NCBI GenBank assembly: GCA_963744005.1
Contig: CAVURU010000003.1
Span: forward strand, 434,001-498,000
Direction: 5' to 3'
Length of the DNA stretch: 64,000 nucleotides
Source: Palsa-504 sp963744005
GTDB lineage: Bacteria > Actinomycetota > Actinomycetes > Streptosporangiales > Streptosporangiaceae
Of the stretch, positions 25,811 to 34,634 are shown piece by piece. Positions within the stretch are counted from its first letter, which is position 1. Every line of letters begins with the position of its first letter. Below the pieces are notes generated by a model. It made no database searches and was not told where the DNA came from. It saw only the letters and a list, made by a program, of their open reading frames with translations. The position numbers and the translations under genes are program-made.

Positions 25811-26379
25811 CCCTCCCGGCTGGCCCGCAGCCCCCGGTCGACGAACGCGATCAGCCACCGGAAGCTCTCGTCGGGGTCGGCGGCCCACTGGAACCCGTGC
25901 GAGGCCTCCAGGACGGCGAAGCCGTGGATCGTGCTGCGCACCGTGCGCAGCGCGTGGTCCATCTCGCCCGCCGCGATGCCGTAGCCGCGCAGCACCGCGG
26001 CCAGGGAGCCGATGACCCGGTCGCTGGCGGCCAGCAGCGGATCGTCCGGGCCGTTGGCCGCCACGCCGGTGGTGGCCATGTACCGGCCGGGGTGAGCCAG
26101 GACGTAACCGCGGATCGCGGTCATGAAGGCGGCCAGCGCGTCGGTCCCGGACCGGCCCTGGACCGCGTCGCGGATCAGCTCGCTGAGCTCGGCCATGGCC
26201 AGGCTGGCCACCCGGTGCTGGACGTCGGCCAGGCTGTCGACGTGCTTGTACAGCGAGGGGGGCTTGACGCCGAGCCGCTCGGCGAGCAGGCCCATGGTCA
26301 CGCCCTGGATCCCGATCTCGTCGGCCAGCCCGGCCGCCGCGGCCGTCACGTCGTGGCTGTTCAGTCCCGCTCTAGGCAC
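25807..26379 (-). CDS. TetR family transcriptional regulator
   Basis: A 190-residue TetR repressor. The helix-turn-helix is GIQGVTMGLLAERLGVKPPSLYKHVDSLADVQHRVA. The C-terminal domain (AFMTAIRGYVLAHPGRYMAT, then MDHALRTVRSTIHGFAVLEASHGF) is the WHG/TetR_C_33 type. It overlaps the upstream hydrolase gene by eight bases in the same direction, so both are in one transcript, controlled most simply by the compound palindrome at 27232-27277. Confidence 0.92.
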   Translation of the reverse strand: MPRAGLNSHDVTAAAAGLADEIGIQGVTMGLLAERLGVKPPSLYKHVDSLADVQHRVASLAMAELSELIRDAVQGRSGTDALAAFMTAIRGYVLAHPGRYMATTGVAANGPDDPLLAASDRVIGSLAAVLRGYGIAAGEMDHALRTVRSTIHGFAVLEASHGFQWAADPDESFRWLIAFVDRGLRASREG

Positions 26380-27223
26380 CCGCGTGCTCCTTGAGGAAGG
26401 GCAGGATCAGCGCGGCCACCTCATCGGGGCACTGCGCGTGCGGGTAGTGGCCGCCGCCGTTGACCATGGCCGCCGTGGCCCGCCCGGAGGGTATGGCCGC
26501 CACCACCGCCTCGGCCTCAGCCCGGGGGTCGGCGAAGTCGGGGTCGAGCGTGCCCATGATGATCAGGGCCGGGCAGGTGACGCGGCCCAGCTGGGCCTGG
26601 GCGTCGGCCGGGGTGGACTTGCCCGTCTTCAGGAACTCGGCCATCCGGCCGGGCTCGCTGAGCTTGGCCTTCAGCGCGGCCATGTACTCGGCGTAGTCCG
26701 CGGGCTTGGTCGGGTAGGCCAGGTCCAGGTAGCGCAGCCACTGGCGCAGGCTGCGGAACACCTGGGTGCCGATGAGCCGGAACCCGCCCTGGCGGTAGCG
26801 GCGGACCCGGATCAGGCCGCTCGGGCTGATCTTCACCGTCCGGGTGAACGGGCCGATCTCGACGATGCCGCGGACCAGGTCCGGGGCCTGGGCCGCGGCG
26901 ATGGTGGCCGCCCCGCCGGAGATCGACTGCCCGACGATGACGGCCGGCCCGCCGAGATGCCGGATCAGCGCGAGCAGGTCGCCGGCGATGTCGGTCCGGG
27001 TGATGGCCTCCTTGCCGGTCACCGACGGCCAGCCCATGCTGGAGTCGCCGTGACCCCGCAGGTCCGCGCTGACCACCCGGTAGCCGGCCTGGGCCAGCTT
27101 CGGGGCCAGGAACCGGTACGCCTGCCGGCGGTCGCCGATGCCGTGCGAGAGCACCACCAGCGGGCCCGTGCCGGTCTCCTCGTAGGCGATCCGGCCGCCC
27201 TGGATCTCCAGGTACTCGGTCAT
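26372..27223 (-). CDS. Alpha/beta hydrolase under TetR control
   Basis: A 283-residue hydrolase. VVLSHGIGDRRQAYR is the oxyanion loop, VGQSISGGAA carries the nucleophile serine, MGTLDPDFADP the acid, and GGGHYPHAQCP the histidine. A helical cap (residues 140-210) separates the catalytic parts. The substrate is unknown; hydrolases co-transcribed with TetR repressors often act on the regulator's own ligand. The ATG at 27223 follows an AGGAGGATG-type ribosome site and the operator region. Confidence 0.88.
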   Translation of the reverse strand: MTEYLEIQGGRIAYEETGTGPLVVLSHGIGDRRQAYRFLAPKLAQAGYRVVSADLRGHGDSSMGWPSVTGKEAITRTDIAGDLLALIRHLGGPAVIVGQSISGGAATIAAAQAPDLVRGIVEIGPFTRTVKISPSGLIRVRRYRQGGFRLIGTQVFRSLRQWLRYLDLAYPTKPADYAEYMAALKAKLSEPGRMAEFLKTGKSTPADAQAQLGRVTCPALIIMGTLDPDFADPRAEAEAVVAAIPSGRATAAMVNGGGHYPHAQCPDEVAALILPFLKEHAGA

Positions 27224-27231
27224 CTCATCCT

Positions 27232-27277
27232 CCTTGGCTATTCTTAATAGCCGTAAAGCTAATCTAATTAGCCAAGG
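27232..27277. promoter_or_regulatory. Nested double palindrome, probable TetR operator
   Basis: Two AT-rich palindromes lie side by side: GGCTATT-CTT-AATAGCC (27236-27252) and GCTAAT-CTA-ATTAGC (27258-27272). The outer flanks CCTTGGCTA (27232-27240) and TAGCCAAGG (27269-27277) are also inverted, so the whole 46-bp segment is symmetric. It starts nine bases before the hydrolase ATG and fits binding by two TetR dimers. Confidence 0.65.
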
Positions 27278-27453
27278 GTGTCAACTCCGGCCTGTCCGGG
27301 ACCTCCGCGGCGGATCAGGTAGATCGCCGACGCGGCCACGATGAGCACGGCCGGGCCGCTGTGCACGGCGAACACGGCGGCCAGGCTGGGGCCGCCCCAG
27401 TCGCCCGCGTAGCTGGCCGGGTCGGCGTAGCTGATGGTGAAGAACTCGGCCAC
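27268..27453 (-). CDS. Small membrane protein
   Basis: A 61-residue protein: a polar N-terminus with the unusual stretch YADPASYAGDWGGPSLAAVFAVHSGP, then one hydrophobic segment (AVLIVAASAIYLIRRG) ending in positive charges, so the C-terminus is probably inside. No signal peptidase site is evident. It shares its end with the TetR operator region. The wording ADPASYAGDWGGPS recalls small actinobacterial membrane proteins, but no function is known. Confidence 0.55.
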   Translation of the reverse strand: MAEFFTISYADPASYAGDWGGPSLAAVFAVHSGPAVLIVAASAIYLIRRGGPGQAGVDTLG

Positions 27454-27486
27454 TCCCCGTCCCGCCAGGTACTCCTGGCGCGAGCC

Positions 27487-28137
27487 TCAGGCGGGAGAAC
27501 CCAGGTAGCGCAGCACGGCCAGCACGCGCCGGTTGTCGCTCTCGTCCGGGGGGAGCCCGAGCTTGGCGAAGATGCTGGCCACGTGCTTCTCGATGGCGCC
27601 GCCGGAGACTACCAGGTCGCCGGCGATGGCGGAATTGGACCGGCCCTCGGCCATCAGGGCCAGCACCTGGCGCTCCCGCGGGGTCAAGGTGGCCAGGCCG
27701 CCGTGCTTGCGGCTGGCCCGGAACAGCTGGCTGACCACCTCGGGATCCAGCGCGGTGCCGCCGCCGGCCACCCGCTCCAGCGCGGCGGTGAACTCGGCCA
27801 CGTTGGCCACCCGGTCCTTGAGCAGGTAGCCGACGCCGGCCGCCCCGCCCTCGAGCAGCTGCGCGCTGTAGGACGTCTCGATGTACTGGGAGAACATCAG
27901 CACCCCGGTGCCGGGGAAGGACTGGCGCAGGGCCAGCGCGGCGCGCAGGCCCTCGTCGGTGTGCGTGGGCGGCATCCGGATGTCGACCACGGCCACGTCC
28001 GGCTCGTGCTCGGCCACCGCGGTCAGCAGCGCGTCCCCGTCGATCACGGCCGCAGCCACGCTGTGGCCGCGGTCCTCCAGCAGCCGGGTCAGCCCTTCGC
28101 GCAGCAGCGCGGCATCCTCGGCGATCACCACCCGCAT
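27487..28137 (-). CDS. Response regulator, NarL/LuxR type
   Basis: A 216-residue two-component regulator. The receiver domain has the acidic pocket (VVIAEDAALLREG), the phospho-acceptor aspartate in VAVVDIRMPP and the lysine in YLLKDRV. The DNA-binding domain is LTPRERQVLALMAEGRSNSAIAGDLVVSGGAIEKHVASIFAKL. It follows the histidine kinase in the same transcript and probably responds to its signal, controlling the upstream ABC exporter. The longer open frame reaching upstream is spurious; ATG 28137 starts the receiver. Confidence 0.93.
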   Translation of the reverse strand: MRVVIAEDAALLREGLTRLLEDRGHSVAAAVIDGDALLTAVAEHEPDVAVVDIRMPPTHTDEGLRAALALRQSFPGTGVLMFSQYIETSYSAQLLEGGAAGVGYLLKDRVANVAEFTAALERVAGGGTALDPEVVSQLFRASRKHGGLATLTPRERQVLALMAEGRSNSAIAGDLVVSGGAIEKHVASIFAKLGLPPDESDNRRVLAVLRYLGSPA

Positions 28138-28172
28138 CGTTCTGTCCCTTCGCACCCGGCCTGCCTGTCCCG

Positions 28173-29510
28173 TTACGCCTTCAGCGGCAGCTTGACGGTC
28201 ACCGTGGTCGGGCCGCCCGGCGGGCTGGACACCTCCAGGTGCCCGTCCACCGTGGACACCCGCTGGGCCAGCCCGGCCAGGCCGCTGCCGCGCGACGCGT
28301 CCGCCCCGCCGACGCCGTCGTCGGTGACCTCGAGGCGGAAAACCCCGGTCCGTTCGGTGGAGATCTTGATGGCGATCTCGTTGGCGTAGCTGTGCTTGGT
28401 CGCGTTGGCGATCAGCTCGGCCGCGCAGAAGTAGGCGATGGTCTCGATGGCCGGCGCGGGCCGGGTCGACAGGTCGCCGCTGACCGCGGCCGGGATCGCG
28501 CTGCTGGCGGCCAGCGTGGCCAGCGCGCTGGGCAGGCCGTTGTCCAGCGCGGGCGGGTGGATGCCGCGGGCCAGGTCGCGCAGGTCGGCCAGGGCGTCCA
28601 GGGCGTTGTGGTGCGCGGCGTCGATCAGCTCGCGGACCGTGGCCGCGTTGTCGGCCGCCCGGCTGGCCTGCTCCTCGTCGTCCTCCCCCAGCTTGTCGCG
28701 AGCCATGCCGAGGTTCATGGCCAGCGCGGCCAGCCGCATCTGCGCGCCGTCGTGCAGGTCGCGCTCGACCCGGCGCAGCTCGGCGGCGGCGTCCTCCACG
28801 GCCAGCGACCGGGTCCGCTCCAGCTCGCTGACCCGGCTCGGGCCCAGCAGGCTGCGGATCAGCCACCGGTCGCCGCCGTTGATGACCCGGCCCAGCCACG
28901 AGCCGGCCACCACCGCCCCGGCGCCGAACAGGGCCACGCAGAAGGTGCCGGGGTAGGTCCTGATGCTCAGGTCGCCGCCGAACGGCAGCGGCGAGATGGC
29001 CGTCATCGGGCCCAGCGCGGTGCCCGCCGGGTGGTGGCGGAACAGCAGCCAGTCGACCGGGTAGGTGACGTCGATCAGGCCGACTACCACCGCGCACACG
29101 GCGTAGAACTGCACGGCCCCGACGGGCAGCTTGACCAGGCTGTAGGCGATGGCCCGCCAGGCCACCCGGTCCCGCAGCCGCTGGTCCACCCGGCCGAGGA
29201 TGCCGCTGCCCGGTGAGAACCGGGGCGGCGCCCCGACCCGGAAGTCCAGCAGCCAGCCGGCCAGCCGCCGGTGCAGCGCGCCCAGGCGGCGGCCGAGCCT
29301 GGTGGCCAGGGTCAGCAGCAGCAGCCCGATGACGGTGCCCAGCACCGAGACCGAGATGGTCAGGCCCAAGACGAGGACGGTCAGGATGACCAGGAACCCG
29401 ATCAGCCCGGCCGTCCCGCCCATTCCGCAGTACAGCAGCTCACGCACGGTCCGGCGGGTGAACGGGGCACGCAGGATGGTGCCCGTCACCCGCCGGATGT
29501 CCTCGCGCAT
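28173..29510 (-). CDS. Sensor histidine kinase
   Basis: A 445-residue kinase. The N-terminal half is the membrane 'Sensor' domain with about four helices (GFLVILTVLVLGLTISVSVLG; GAVQFYAVCAVVVGLIDVTY; FCVALFGAGAVVAGSW). The dimerisation/phosphorylation module is HisKA_3, with the phospho-histidine in VERDLHDGAQMRLAALAMNLG, and the ATPase domain has EIANATKHS-type N-box residues and DDGVGGAD and GSGLAGLAQRV G-boxes. The start is placed at ATG 29510, downstream of the ABC permease stop; an earlier start would overlap that gene. It pairs with the response regulator at 27487. Confidence 0.9.
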   Translation of the reverse strand: MREDIRRVTGTILRAPFTRRTVRELLYCGMGGTAGLIGFLVILTVLVLGLTISVSVLGTVIGLLLLTLATRLGRRLGALHRRLAGWLLDFRVGAPPRFSPGSGILGRVDQRLRDRVAWRAIAYSLVKLPVGAVQFYAVCAVVVGLIDVTYPVDWLLFRHHPAGTALGPMTAISPLPFGGDLSIRTYPGTFCVALFGAGAVVAGSWLGRVINGGDRWLIRSLLGPSRVSELERTRSLAVEDAAAELRRVERDLHDGAQMRLAALAMNLGMARDKLGEDDEEQASRAADNAATVRELIDAAHHNALDALADLRDLARGIHPPALDNGLPSALATLAASSAIPAAVSGDLSTRPAPAIETIAYFCAAELIANATKHSYANEIAIKISTERTGVFRLEVTDDGVGGADASRGSGLAGLAQRVSTVDGHLEVSSPPGGPTTVTVKLPLKA

Positions 29511-29527
29511 GTCTTCTATTGTTCCCG

Positions 29528-30346
29528 CTACGCGTCGCGCCGGCTCAGCGCCCACGCCCCGACGGCCAGCGCGGCGATCGCGTACACGCACAGCAGGCCG
29601 AACGACACGCCCGGCGAGAGGGTGTGAGGCAGCGGCTTCACCGCAGACAGCGAGTTCTCCGCCATCAGCATCGGCATGTACGGGTCGACCGCGTTGTTCA
29701 CCGCGTCCCCGAACGGGAGCAGGATGAGCGGCAGCGCGAACAAGATGCCGGCCAGGGCCGAGATGGCCCCGGCGGTGTGCCGGATCACCGCGCCCAGGCC
29801 GATGCCGAACAGCGCGATCAGCGCCGGGTAGGCGCCCGCCATCAGCACCGCCCGCAGCACCCCGGGCTGGCCCAGCGCGGCGTGCGGGGCCGGGGACCGC
29901 AGCACCGCCTCGCCCACGAAGAAGGCAACGAACGCCAGGATCTCCCCCGCCACCAGCGTCACCGCGGCCACCACGGCCGCCTTGGCCGCCAGCACCAGCG
30001 GGCGCCGCGGCGCGGCCGCGAACGTGGCCCGGATCATCCCGGAGGAGAACTCCCCGGTCATCACCAGCACGCCCAGCACGCCCAGGGCGAGCTGGCCCAC
30101 GGCCAGCCCGGCGAAACTGTCGTTAGTCGGGTCGAAGGCGGCCTTGTCCGCGGCCGACAGGGCCCCATAGTTCAGGTGGATCAGGATCGGGATGGCCAGG
30201 CCGATCATGGCGGCGGCGAAGATGAGCAGGGTCCACCAGGTCGAGCGGACGCTGCGCAGCTTCAGCCATTCCATCCGGGCCACGTCACGGAAGCCGTAAC
30301 CTCCGGCCGGCCGGGCCCCGGCCCGGGTCAGGGTCGCGGTGGTCAT
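29528..30346 (-). CDS. ABC-2 type transporter permease
   Basis: A 272-residue membrane protein with six segments, including WWTLLIFAAAMIGLAIPILI, VVAAVTLVAGEILAFVAFFVG, LIALFGIGLGAVIRHTAGAIS and LLCVYAIAALAVGAWALSRRDA. The opening YGFRDVARMEWLKLRSVRSTWW is the usual ABC-2 N-terminus. Its start overlaps the ATPase stop by four bases. It would form a heteromeric exporter with that ATPase; relatives in cell-wall-antibiotic defence sit beside two-component systems, as here. Confidence 0.9.
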   Translation of the reverse strand: MTTATLTRAGARPAGGYGFRDVARMEWLKLRSVRSTWWTLLIFAAAMIGLAIPILIHLNYGALSAADKAAFDPTNDSFAGLAVGQLALGVLGVLVMTGEFSSGMIRATFAAAPRRPLVLAAKAAVVAAVTLVAGEILAFVAFFVGEAVLRSPAPHAALGQPGVLRAVLMAGAYPALIALFGIGLGAVIRHTAGAISALAGILFALPLILLPFGDAVNNAVDPYMPMLMAENSLSAVKPLPHTLSPGVSFGLLCVYAIAALAVGAWALSRRDA

Positions 30347-31104
30347 GACACGCTCCTCAGGGGGTAGTTGATCCCGTCAATCGGTTCGTAGGTGGCGTTG
30401 TACTCGGTGCTGCCCTCGGTGAGCCGGAAGAAGGCCTCTTCCAGCGAGCTGCCGGTGGCGGACAGCTCGGCCACCGTGGTCTGGGCCAGCAGGCGGCCCC
30501 GGCCGACGACGATGAGATCGTCAGCGGTCTGGGCCACCTCGCTGATCAGGTGGCTGGAGATGAGCACGGTGCGGCCGCCCGCGGCCAGGCTCTTCAGCAG
30601 GTTGCGGATCCAGCGGATGCCCTCGGGGTCCAGGCCGTTGACCGGCTCGTCGAGCATCAGCACCGCCGGGTCGCCGAGCAGGGCCGCGGCGATCCCCAGC
30701 CGCTGGGCCATGCCGAGCGAGAACTTTCCCGCGCGGCGGTCGGCGGCCGGGCCCATGCCGGTGATCTCGAGCACCTCGCCGACCCGCTTGGCCGGGATCC
30801 CGCTCGCCGCGGCCAGCGCCGCCAGGTGGTTGCGGGCCGTGCGCCCGGGGTGGAAGGCGCGGGCCTCCAGCAGGGCCCCGACCTCCCGCAGCGGCCAGCG
30901 CAGCTCGTGGTAGTCCTGGCCGTTGACCCGGGCCGTCCCGGCGTCCGGCCGGTCCAGGCCGAGGATCATCCGCATGGTGGTGGACTTGCCGGCGCCGTTC
31001 GGGCCGAGAAAGCCGGTCACCGTACCAGGCCGCACGTCAAAGCTGAGGTTGTCCACGGCGGTCGTGGAGCCGTAGCGCTTGACCAGGCCGCGTGCCTCGA
31101 TCAT
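30343..31104 (-). CDS. ABC transporter ATP-binding protein
   Basis: A 253-residue ATPase. Walker A is GPNGAGKSTTMRMI, the signature is FSLGMAQRLGIAAALL, Walker B is VLMLDEPVNGLDP, and the switch histidine is in ISSHLISEV. The signature Leu-Gly-Met instead of Leu-Ser-Gly-Gly is common among BcrA/NatA-like exporters. It is the first gene of a four-gene run (ATPase, permease, kinase, regulator) reading on the minus strand. The promoter must lie in the 210-base gap shared with the GH13 gene. Confidence 0.93.
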   Translation of the reverse strand: MIEARGLVKRYGSTTAVDNLSFDVRPGTVTGFLGPNGAGKSTTMRMILGLDRPDAGTARVNGQDYHELRWPLREVGALLEARAFHPGRTARNHLAALAAASGIPAKRVGEVLEITGMGPAADRRAGKFSLGMAQRLGIAAALLGDPAVLMLDEPVNGLDPEGIRWIRNLLKSLAAGGRTVLISSHLISEVAQTADDLIVVGRGRLLAQTTVAELSATGSSLEEAFFRLTEGSTEYNATYEPIDGINYPLRSVS

Positions 31105-31314
31105 GAGATTCCTCCCTCGTGGTGCGAAGACGTGCCCGGCCCCCGTCAGGCGGGCACGGTCCTCGTCGATCTGCCCTCAACGCTAGGGATCCGGGGGCCG
31201 GCCCGGTACGCGGCTGCCACCCGTCTTCGGGGTGGGGTTTCCCCCCGTGTCGCCGCCCGACCATCCCCCGCCCCGGGTGACACGACGTCTCGCGGCGTGG
31301 TCCATGCTGGCCTC

Positions 31315-32811
31315 ATGGACCCAGCGACGACCGGGTGGCCGGGCCACCCGGTGATCTACGAGATCAACACCGCGGTGTGGCTGGACGAGCTGTCCCGGGC
31401 CGCCGGGCAGCCGGTGACGCTGGCCGACGTGACCCCCGCGGCCTGGGACGCGGTCACCCCGCCGGGCATCGACGCGGTCTGGCTGATGGGCGTGTGGGAA
31501 CGCAGCCCGGCCGGGCTCCAGGTGGCCCTGGCCGACGCCGGGCTGCAGTCATCGTGGTCCGAGGCGCTGCCCGACGTCCGGCGCGAGGACGTGATCGGCT
31601 CGCCGTACTGCGTCCGCCGGTACGTGGCCGACCCGGCCTTCGGCGGGCCAGCCGGGCTGGCCGCCGCGCGGGCCGCGCTGGCCGACCGCGGCCTGCGGCT
31701 GGTGCTGGACTACGTGCCCAACCACGTGGCACCGGACCACCCGTGGGTCACCAGCCGTCCCGAGCTGTTCGTCACCGGGACGGCCGATGACCTGCGCGCC
31801 GATTCCGCGGCCTGGCTGGCGGCGGGCGGCGCGGTGCTGGCCCGCGGCCGCGACCCCTACTTCCCGCCCTGGCCGGACGTGGTGCAGCTCAACGCGTTCT
31901 CCGCCGACCTGCGGGACGAGACGGCCCGGACGCTGGCCGCCATCGCCAGCCAGTGCGACGGGATCCGCTGCGATATGGCCATGCTGCTGACCAATGACGT
32001 CTTCAACCGGACCTGGGGCGGCCGGGCCGGCGCCCGGCCGGAGCAGGAGTTCTGGCCCGCGGTCATCGCCGAGCTGCGCCAGCAGCATCCGGACACGGTG
32101 CTGATCGCAGAGGCCTACTGGGACATGGAGTGGACGCTGCAGCAGCAGGGGTTCGCCTTCTGCTACGACAAGCGCCTCTACGACCGGATCATCGGCGGGG
32201 ACCTGGACGGCACCCGCGGTCACCTGCACGCCGACCTGGCCTACCAGGCCGGCCTGGTCCGGTTCCTGGAGAACCACGACGAGCCCCGGATCGCCAGCCG
32301 CCTGCCCCGCGAGGCCAGCCAGGCTGCGGCGGTGGCCATCGGCACCCTGCCCGGGGCCACGCTGTGGCACGAGGGGCAGTTCGAGGGGCGCCGGGTGCGC
32401 CCGCCCGTCTTCCTGGGCCGCCGCCCGGACGAGAGGCCCGACACCGAGCTGGCCCGCTGGTACTGGGCGCTGCTGGCCGCGCTGGCCGGCCGCCAGGTGC
32501 GGGCGGGCAGGTGGCGGCTGCTCGAGCCGTCCGGCTGGCCGGACAACCAGTCCTGCCGGAACCTGGTCGCCTGGACCTGGACCAGCGAAGACGGCGCCGG
32601 CCGGTACGCGGTCGTGGTCAACCTGTCGGCGCAGCCGGCCCAGGCGCTGATCCCGCTGTGGGACGACCTGCCCAGCCCGGCCTGGCGGCTCACCGACCTG
32701 CTGGACGGGCGCATCTTCGACCGGGACGGCGCCGAGCTGGCCCAGCCGGGCCTGTTCGTGGACCTGGGGCCGTGGCAGTACCACCTGCTCACCGCCGAGC
32801 CGCGGTCCTGA
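31315..32811 (+). CDS. GH13 alpha-amylase-family enzyme
   Basis: A 498-residue cytoplasmic GH13 enzyme (no signal peptide). The four GH13 regions are present: LDYVPNHVAPDHPW, GIRCDMAMLL with the nucleophile Asp, LIAEAYWDMEW with the acid/base Glu, and FLENHDEPRIAS with the transition-state Asp. The N-terminus HPVIYEINTAVWLDEL resembles an unclassified GH13 branch common in actinomycetes, sometimes labelled alpha-amylase or trehalose-related. A C-terminal beta domain (YAVVVNLSAQPAQALIPL) completes it. The substrate is probably a soluble alpha-glucan or disaccharide. ATG 31315 begins the conserved part. Confidence 0.9.
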   Translation: MDPATTGWPGHPVIYEINTAVWLDELSRAAGQPVTLADVTPAAWDAVTPPGIDAVWLMGVWERSPAGLQVALADAGLQSSWSEALPDVRREDVIGSPYCVRRYVADPAFGGPAGLAAARAALADRGLRLVLDYVPNHVAPDHPWVTSRPELFVTGTADDLRADSAAWLAAGGAVLARGRDPYFPPWPDVVQLNAFSADLRDETARTLAAIASQCDGIRCDMAMLLTNDVFNRTWGGRAGARPEQEFWPAVIAELRQQHPDTVLIAEAYWDMEWTLQQQGFAFCYDKRLYDRIIGGDLDGTRGHLHADLAYQAGLVRFLENHDEPRIASRLPREASQAAAVAIGTLPGATLWHEGQFEGRRVRPPVFLGRRPDERPDTELARWYWALLAALAGRQVRAGRWRLLEPSGWPDNQSCRNLVAWTWTSEDGAGRYAVVVNLSAQPAQALIPLWDDLPSPAWRLTDLLDGRIFDRDGAELAQPGLFVDLGPWQYHLLTAEPRS

Positions 32812-32850
32812 CGCCGCGCGGCCCGGCACGCGGTCCGCGGCGTCAGGTCC

Positions 32851-33732
32851 TCACCAGTGGTGGGTGGTCGCGTAGGAGTGGCTGGTGATCTGGTCGGTGT
32901 TCTCCGGCCGCTCGTAGATGGACTGCACCGCGACCCGGCCCGGGCCGTACAGCCGGGCCATGACGTTGCGGTAACTCCACCGGCTGTGCCAGAAGGCCAG
33001 GCCCGTGTTCCGCGGGTATTCCAGGTGCAGCGCCACCCGGACGCTCACGTCCCGGTACAGCAGCGCGCTGGGCTGGATCAGCAGGCTCTCGCCGTCCCGC
33101 AGGTCGCGGATGAACGTGTTGCCCGGCGAGTGCAGGAGCAGCAGCCCCGGTCCCCCGGTGGCGCTGAACACGTCGCCGTACTGCCCCATCGGGTAGTGCG
33201 TCTCCTGGTCATCTCCGCTGCCGGTGGTGTACCACAGGCCGGTGGGGTGCCACTCGTACCGGATGTTCCCGGTGGCGGTGACGAAGCGGTGCTCGCGGAC
33301 CCAGATCTGCTGGCTGTGCTGCAGCGGCAGGGCCACCACCTCGCCCGCGTGGTTGTCCGACAGCGCCAGGTGGCCGGGGCCGTGCGCCTCGACCATGACC
33401 AGCGGCATCCCGGCCAGCTTGCGGTTCCACGCGCCGCGCAGCGACATGTTGGCCAGCCGGGTCTGCGGCTCGGTCCACAGCAGCACGTGGTGGGAGAAGT
33501 AGATCCAGTCGTCCGGGGCCAGGTTGAACTCCGCCACCGGCACGCTGGTGCCCGCGATCTGCACGTGGGAGCGGCCGAACTGCAGCCGGGCCATGTCCCT
33601 GATGGGCGGCTGCTCGACCCAGCCGGACTGGCTCACCACCGACCGGATGTCCACCGGCGCCCCGCACAGCGGGCAGGTCGGCGAGTTCGGGTCGCTGGGC
33701 TGCCGGCAGTACCGGCAGATGTAGGTGTTCAT
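32851..33732 (-). CDS. AIM24 family protein with N-terminal zinc ribbon
   Basis: A 293-residue protein. Residues 4-23 form a four-cysteine zinc ribbon (ICRYC then CPLCG). The rest is an AIM24-type beta-rich domain: VPVAEFNLAPDDWIYFSHHVLLW, AGMPLVMVEAHGPGHLALSD, GLLLLHSPGNTFIRDLRDGES and GRVAVQSIYER. AIM24 in yeast is a mitochondrial inner-membrane organiser; bacterial versions are uncharacterised. It has a close paralogue next door, and the SPFH protein beside them is also zinc-ribboned. Relative to the neighbour it has an insert of about 25 residues (WYTTGSGDDQETHYPMGQYG). Confidence 0.82.
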   Translation of the reverse strand: MNTYICRYCRQPSDPNSPTCPLCGAPVDIRSVVSQSGWVEQPPIRDMARLQFGRSHVQIAGTSVPVAEFNLAPDDWIYFSHHVLLWTEPQTRLANMSLRGAWNRKLAGMPLVMVEAHGPGHLALSDNHAGEVVALPLQHSQQIWVREHRFVTATGNIRYEWHPTGLWYTTGSGDDQETHYPMGQYGDVFSATGGPGLLLLHSPGNTFIRDLRDGESLLIQPSALLYRDVSVRVALHLEYPRNTGLAFWHSRWSYRNVMARLYGPGRVAVQSIYERPENTDQITSHSYATTHHW

Positions 33733-33763
33733 CTGGTGGCGCTCATCCCGGGGGCCTGAGTCC

Positions 33764-34561
33764 TCAGTCCGCGTGGTGGTGGACGTACATGGACTGGATG
33801 CCGACCCGGCCCGGCCCGGTCATCTCGGCCAGGTACATGCCGTGCCGCATCAGGCCGGTCCGCAGCGGCATCTGGGCCGCCTGCATCTGCACGGTGGAGT
33901 CCTTGTACAGGAAGCCGCCCGGCTCGACCAGGATCTTCTCGCCCGGCTTGAGGGTCCGCTCCAGCACGTTGCCGTTGCCGTGCAGCAGCAGCATGCCCGG
34001 GTAGCCGGCCGTGATGAACCGGTCCATGTACATGCCGTTCCCGCCGTGCAGCAGGTTGACCAGGCCCTTGATCCGCACGAACGAGTACTGGATGCTGTGC
34101 GAGGCGACCAGGAAGGCGTGCTCGCGGACGTCCAGTTCCATGCCCGGGTGCAGCGGCAGCACCACCAGCTCGCCGGGCGCGTCCCGGGAGAACGCGATCC
34201 GCCCGGGCCCCTGGGCCACGGTGACGATGTGCGGCATGCCGCCGATCATCCGCTTCATCCCGCCGCCGGTGTTCAGCGAGGACAGCGGCACCGACTCGTC
34301 CTTCCACAGCAGGACGTGGTGCTCGAAGTAGACGCCGTCCTGCGGGTGCAGGCTGATCTCGGCCACCGGCACCAGCTCGCCCTCGACCTGGCAGGTGCTG
34401 CCGGAGAACCGGAACTCGGTCATGTCCCGCAGCCGGGGAGCCTCCCGCCAGCCCGAGTCGCTGACCTTGTCCCGTTCGTTCAGCGGCGCGCCACAGGTCT
34501 GGCAGCTGGTGGTCCCAGGCTGATTCTGGGCTTGGCACCACTGGCATTGGATCAGTTCCAC
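33764..34561 (-). CDS. AIM24 family protein with N-terminal zinc ribbon, paralogue
   Basis: A 265-residue paralogue of the preceding gene. It starts at GTG 34561 with a ribbon IQCQWC then CQTCGAP, followed by the AIM24 domain (VPVAEISLHPQDGVYFEHHVLLWKDE; GGMPHIVTVAQGPGRIAFSRD; GMLLLHGNGNVLERTLKPGEKILVEPGGFLYKD; GPGRVGIQSMYVHHHAD). The sequence GGGMKRMIGGMP in place of the neighbour's RGAWNRKLAGMP shows a conserved glycine-rich turn. It is divergent from the SPFH gene, 73 bases away, so the pair probably share a control region. The open frame continues upstream, but without conserved sequence. Confidence 0.8.
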   Translation of the reverse strand: MELIQCQWCQAQNQPGTTSCQTCGAPLNERDKVSDSGWREAPRLRDMTEFRFSGSTCQVEGELVPVAEISLHPQDGVYFEHHVLLWKDESVPLSSLNTGGGMKRMIGGMPHIVTVAQGPGRIAFSRDAPGELVVLPLHPGMELDVREHAFLVASHSIQYSFVRIKGLVNLLHGGNGMYMDRFITAGYPGMLLLHGNGNVLERTLKPGEKILVEPGGFLYKDSTVQMQAAQMPLRTGLMRHGMYLAEMTGPGRVGIQSMYVHHHAD

Positions 34562-34634
34562 GCAGGGAAGATAGCAGGTCACGATGCACGCATAGCGCCC
34601 TATGCCGCAAACAACGAGCGGGTATGGTTGCGCC

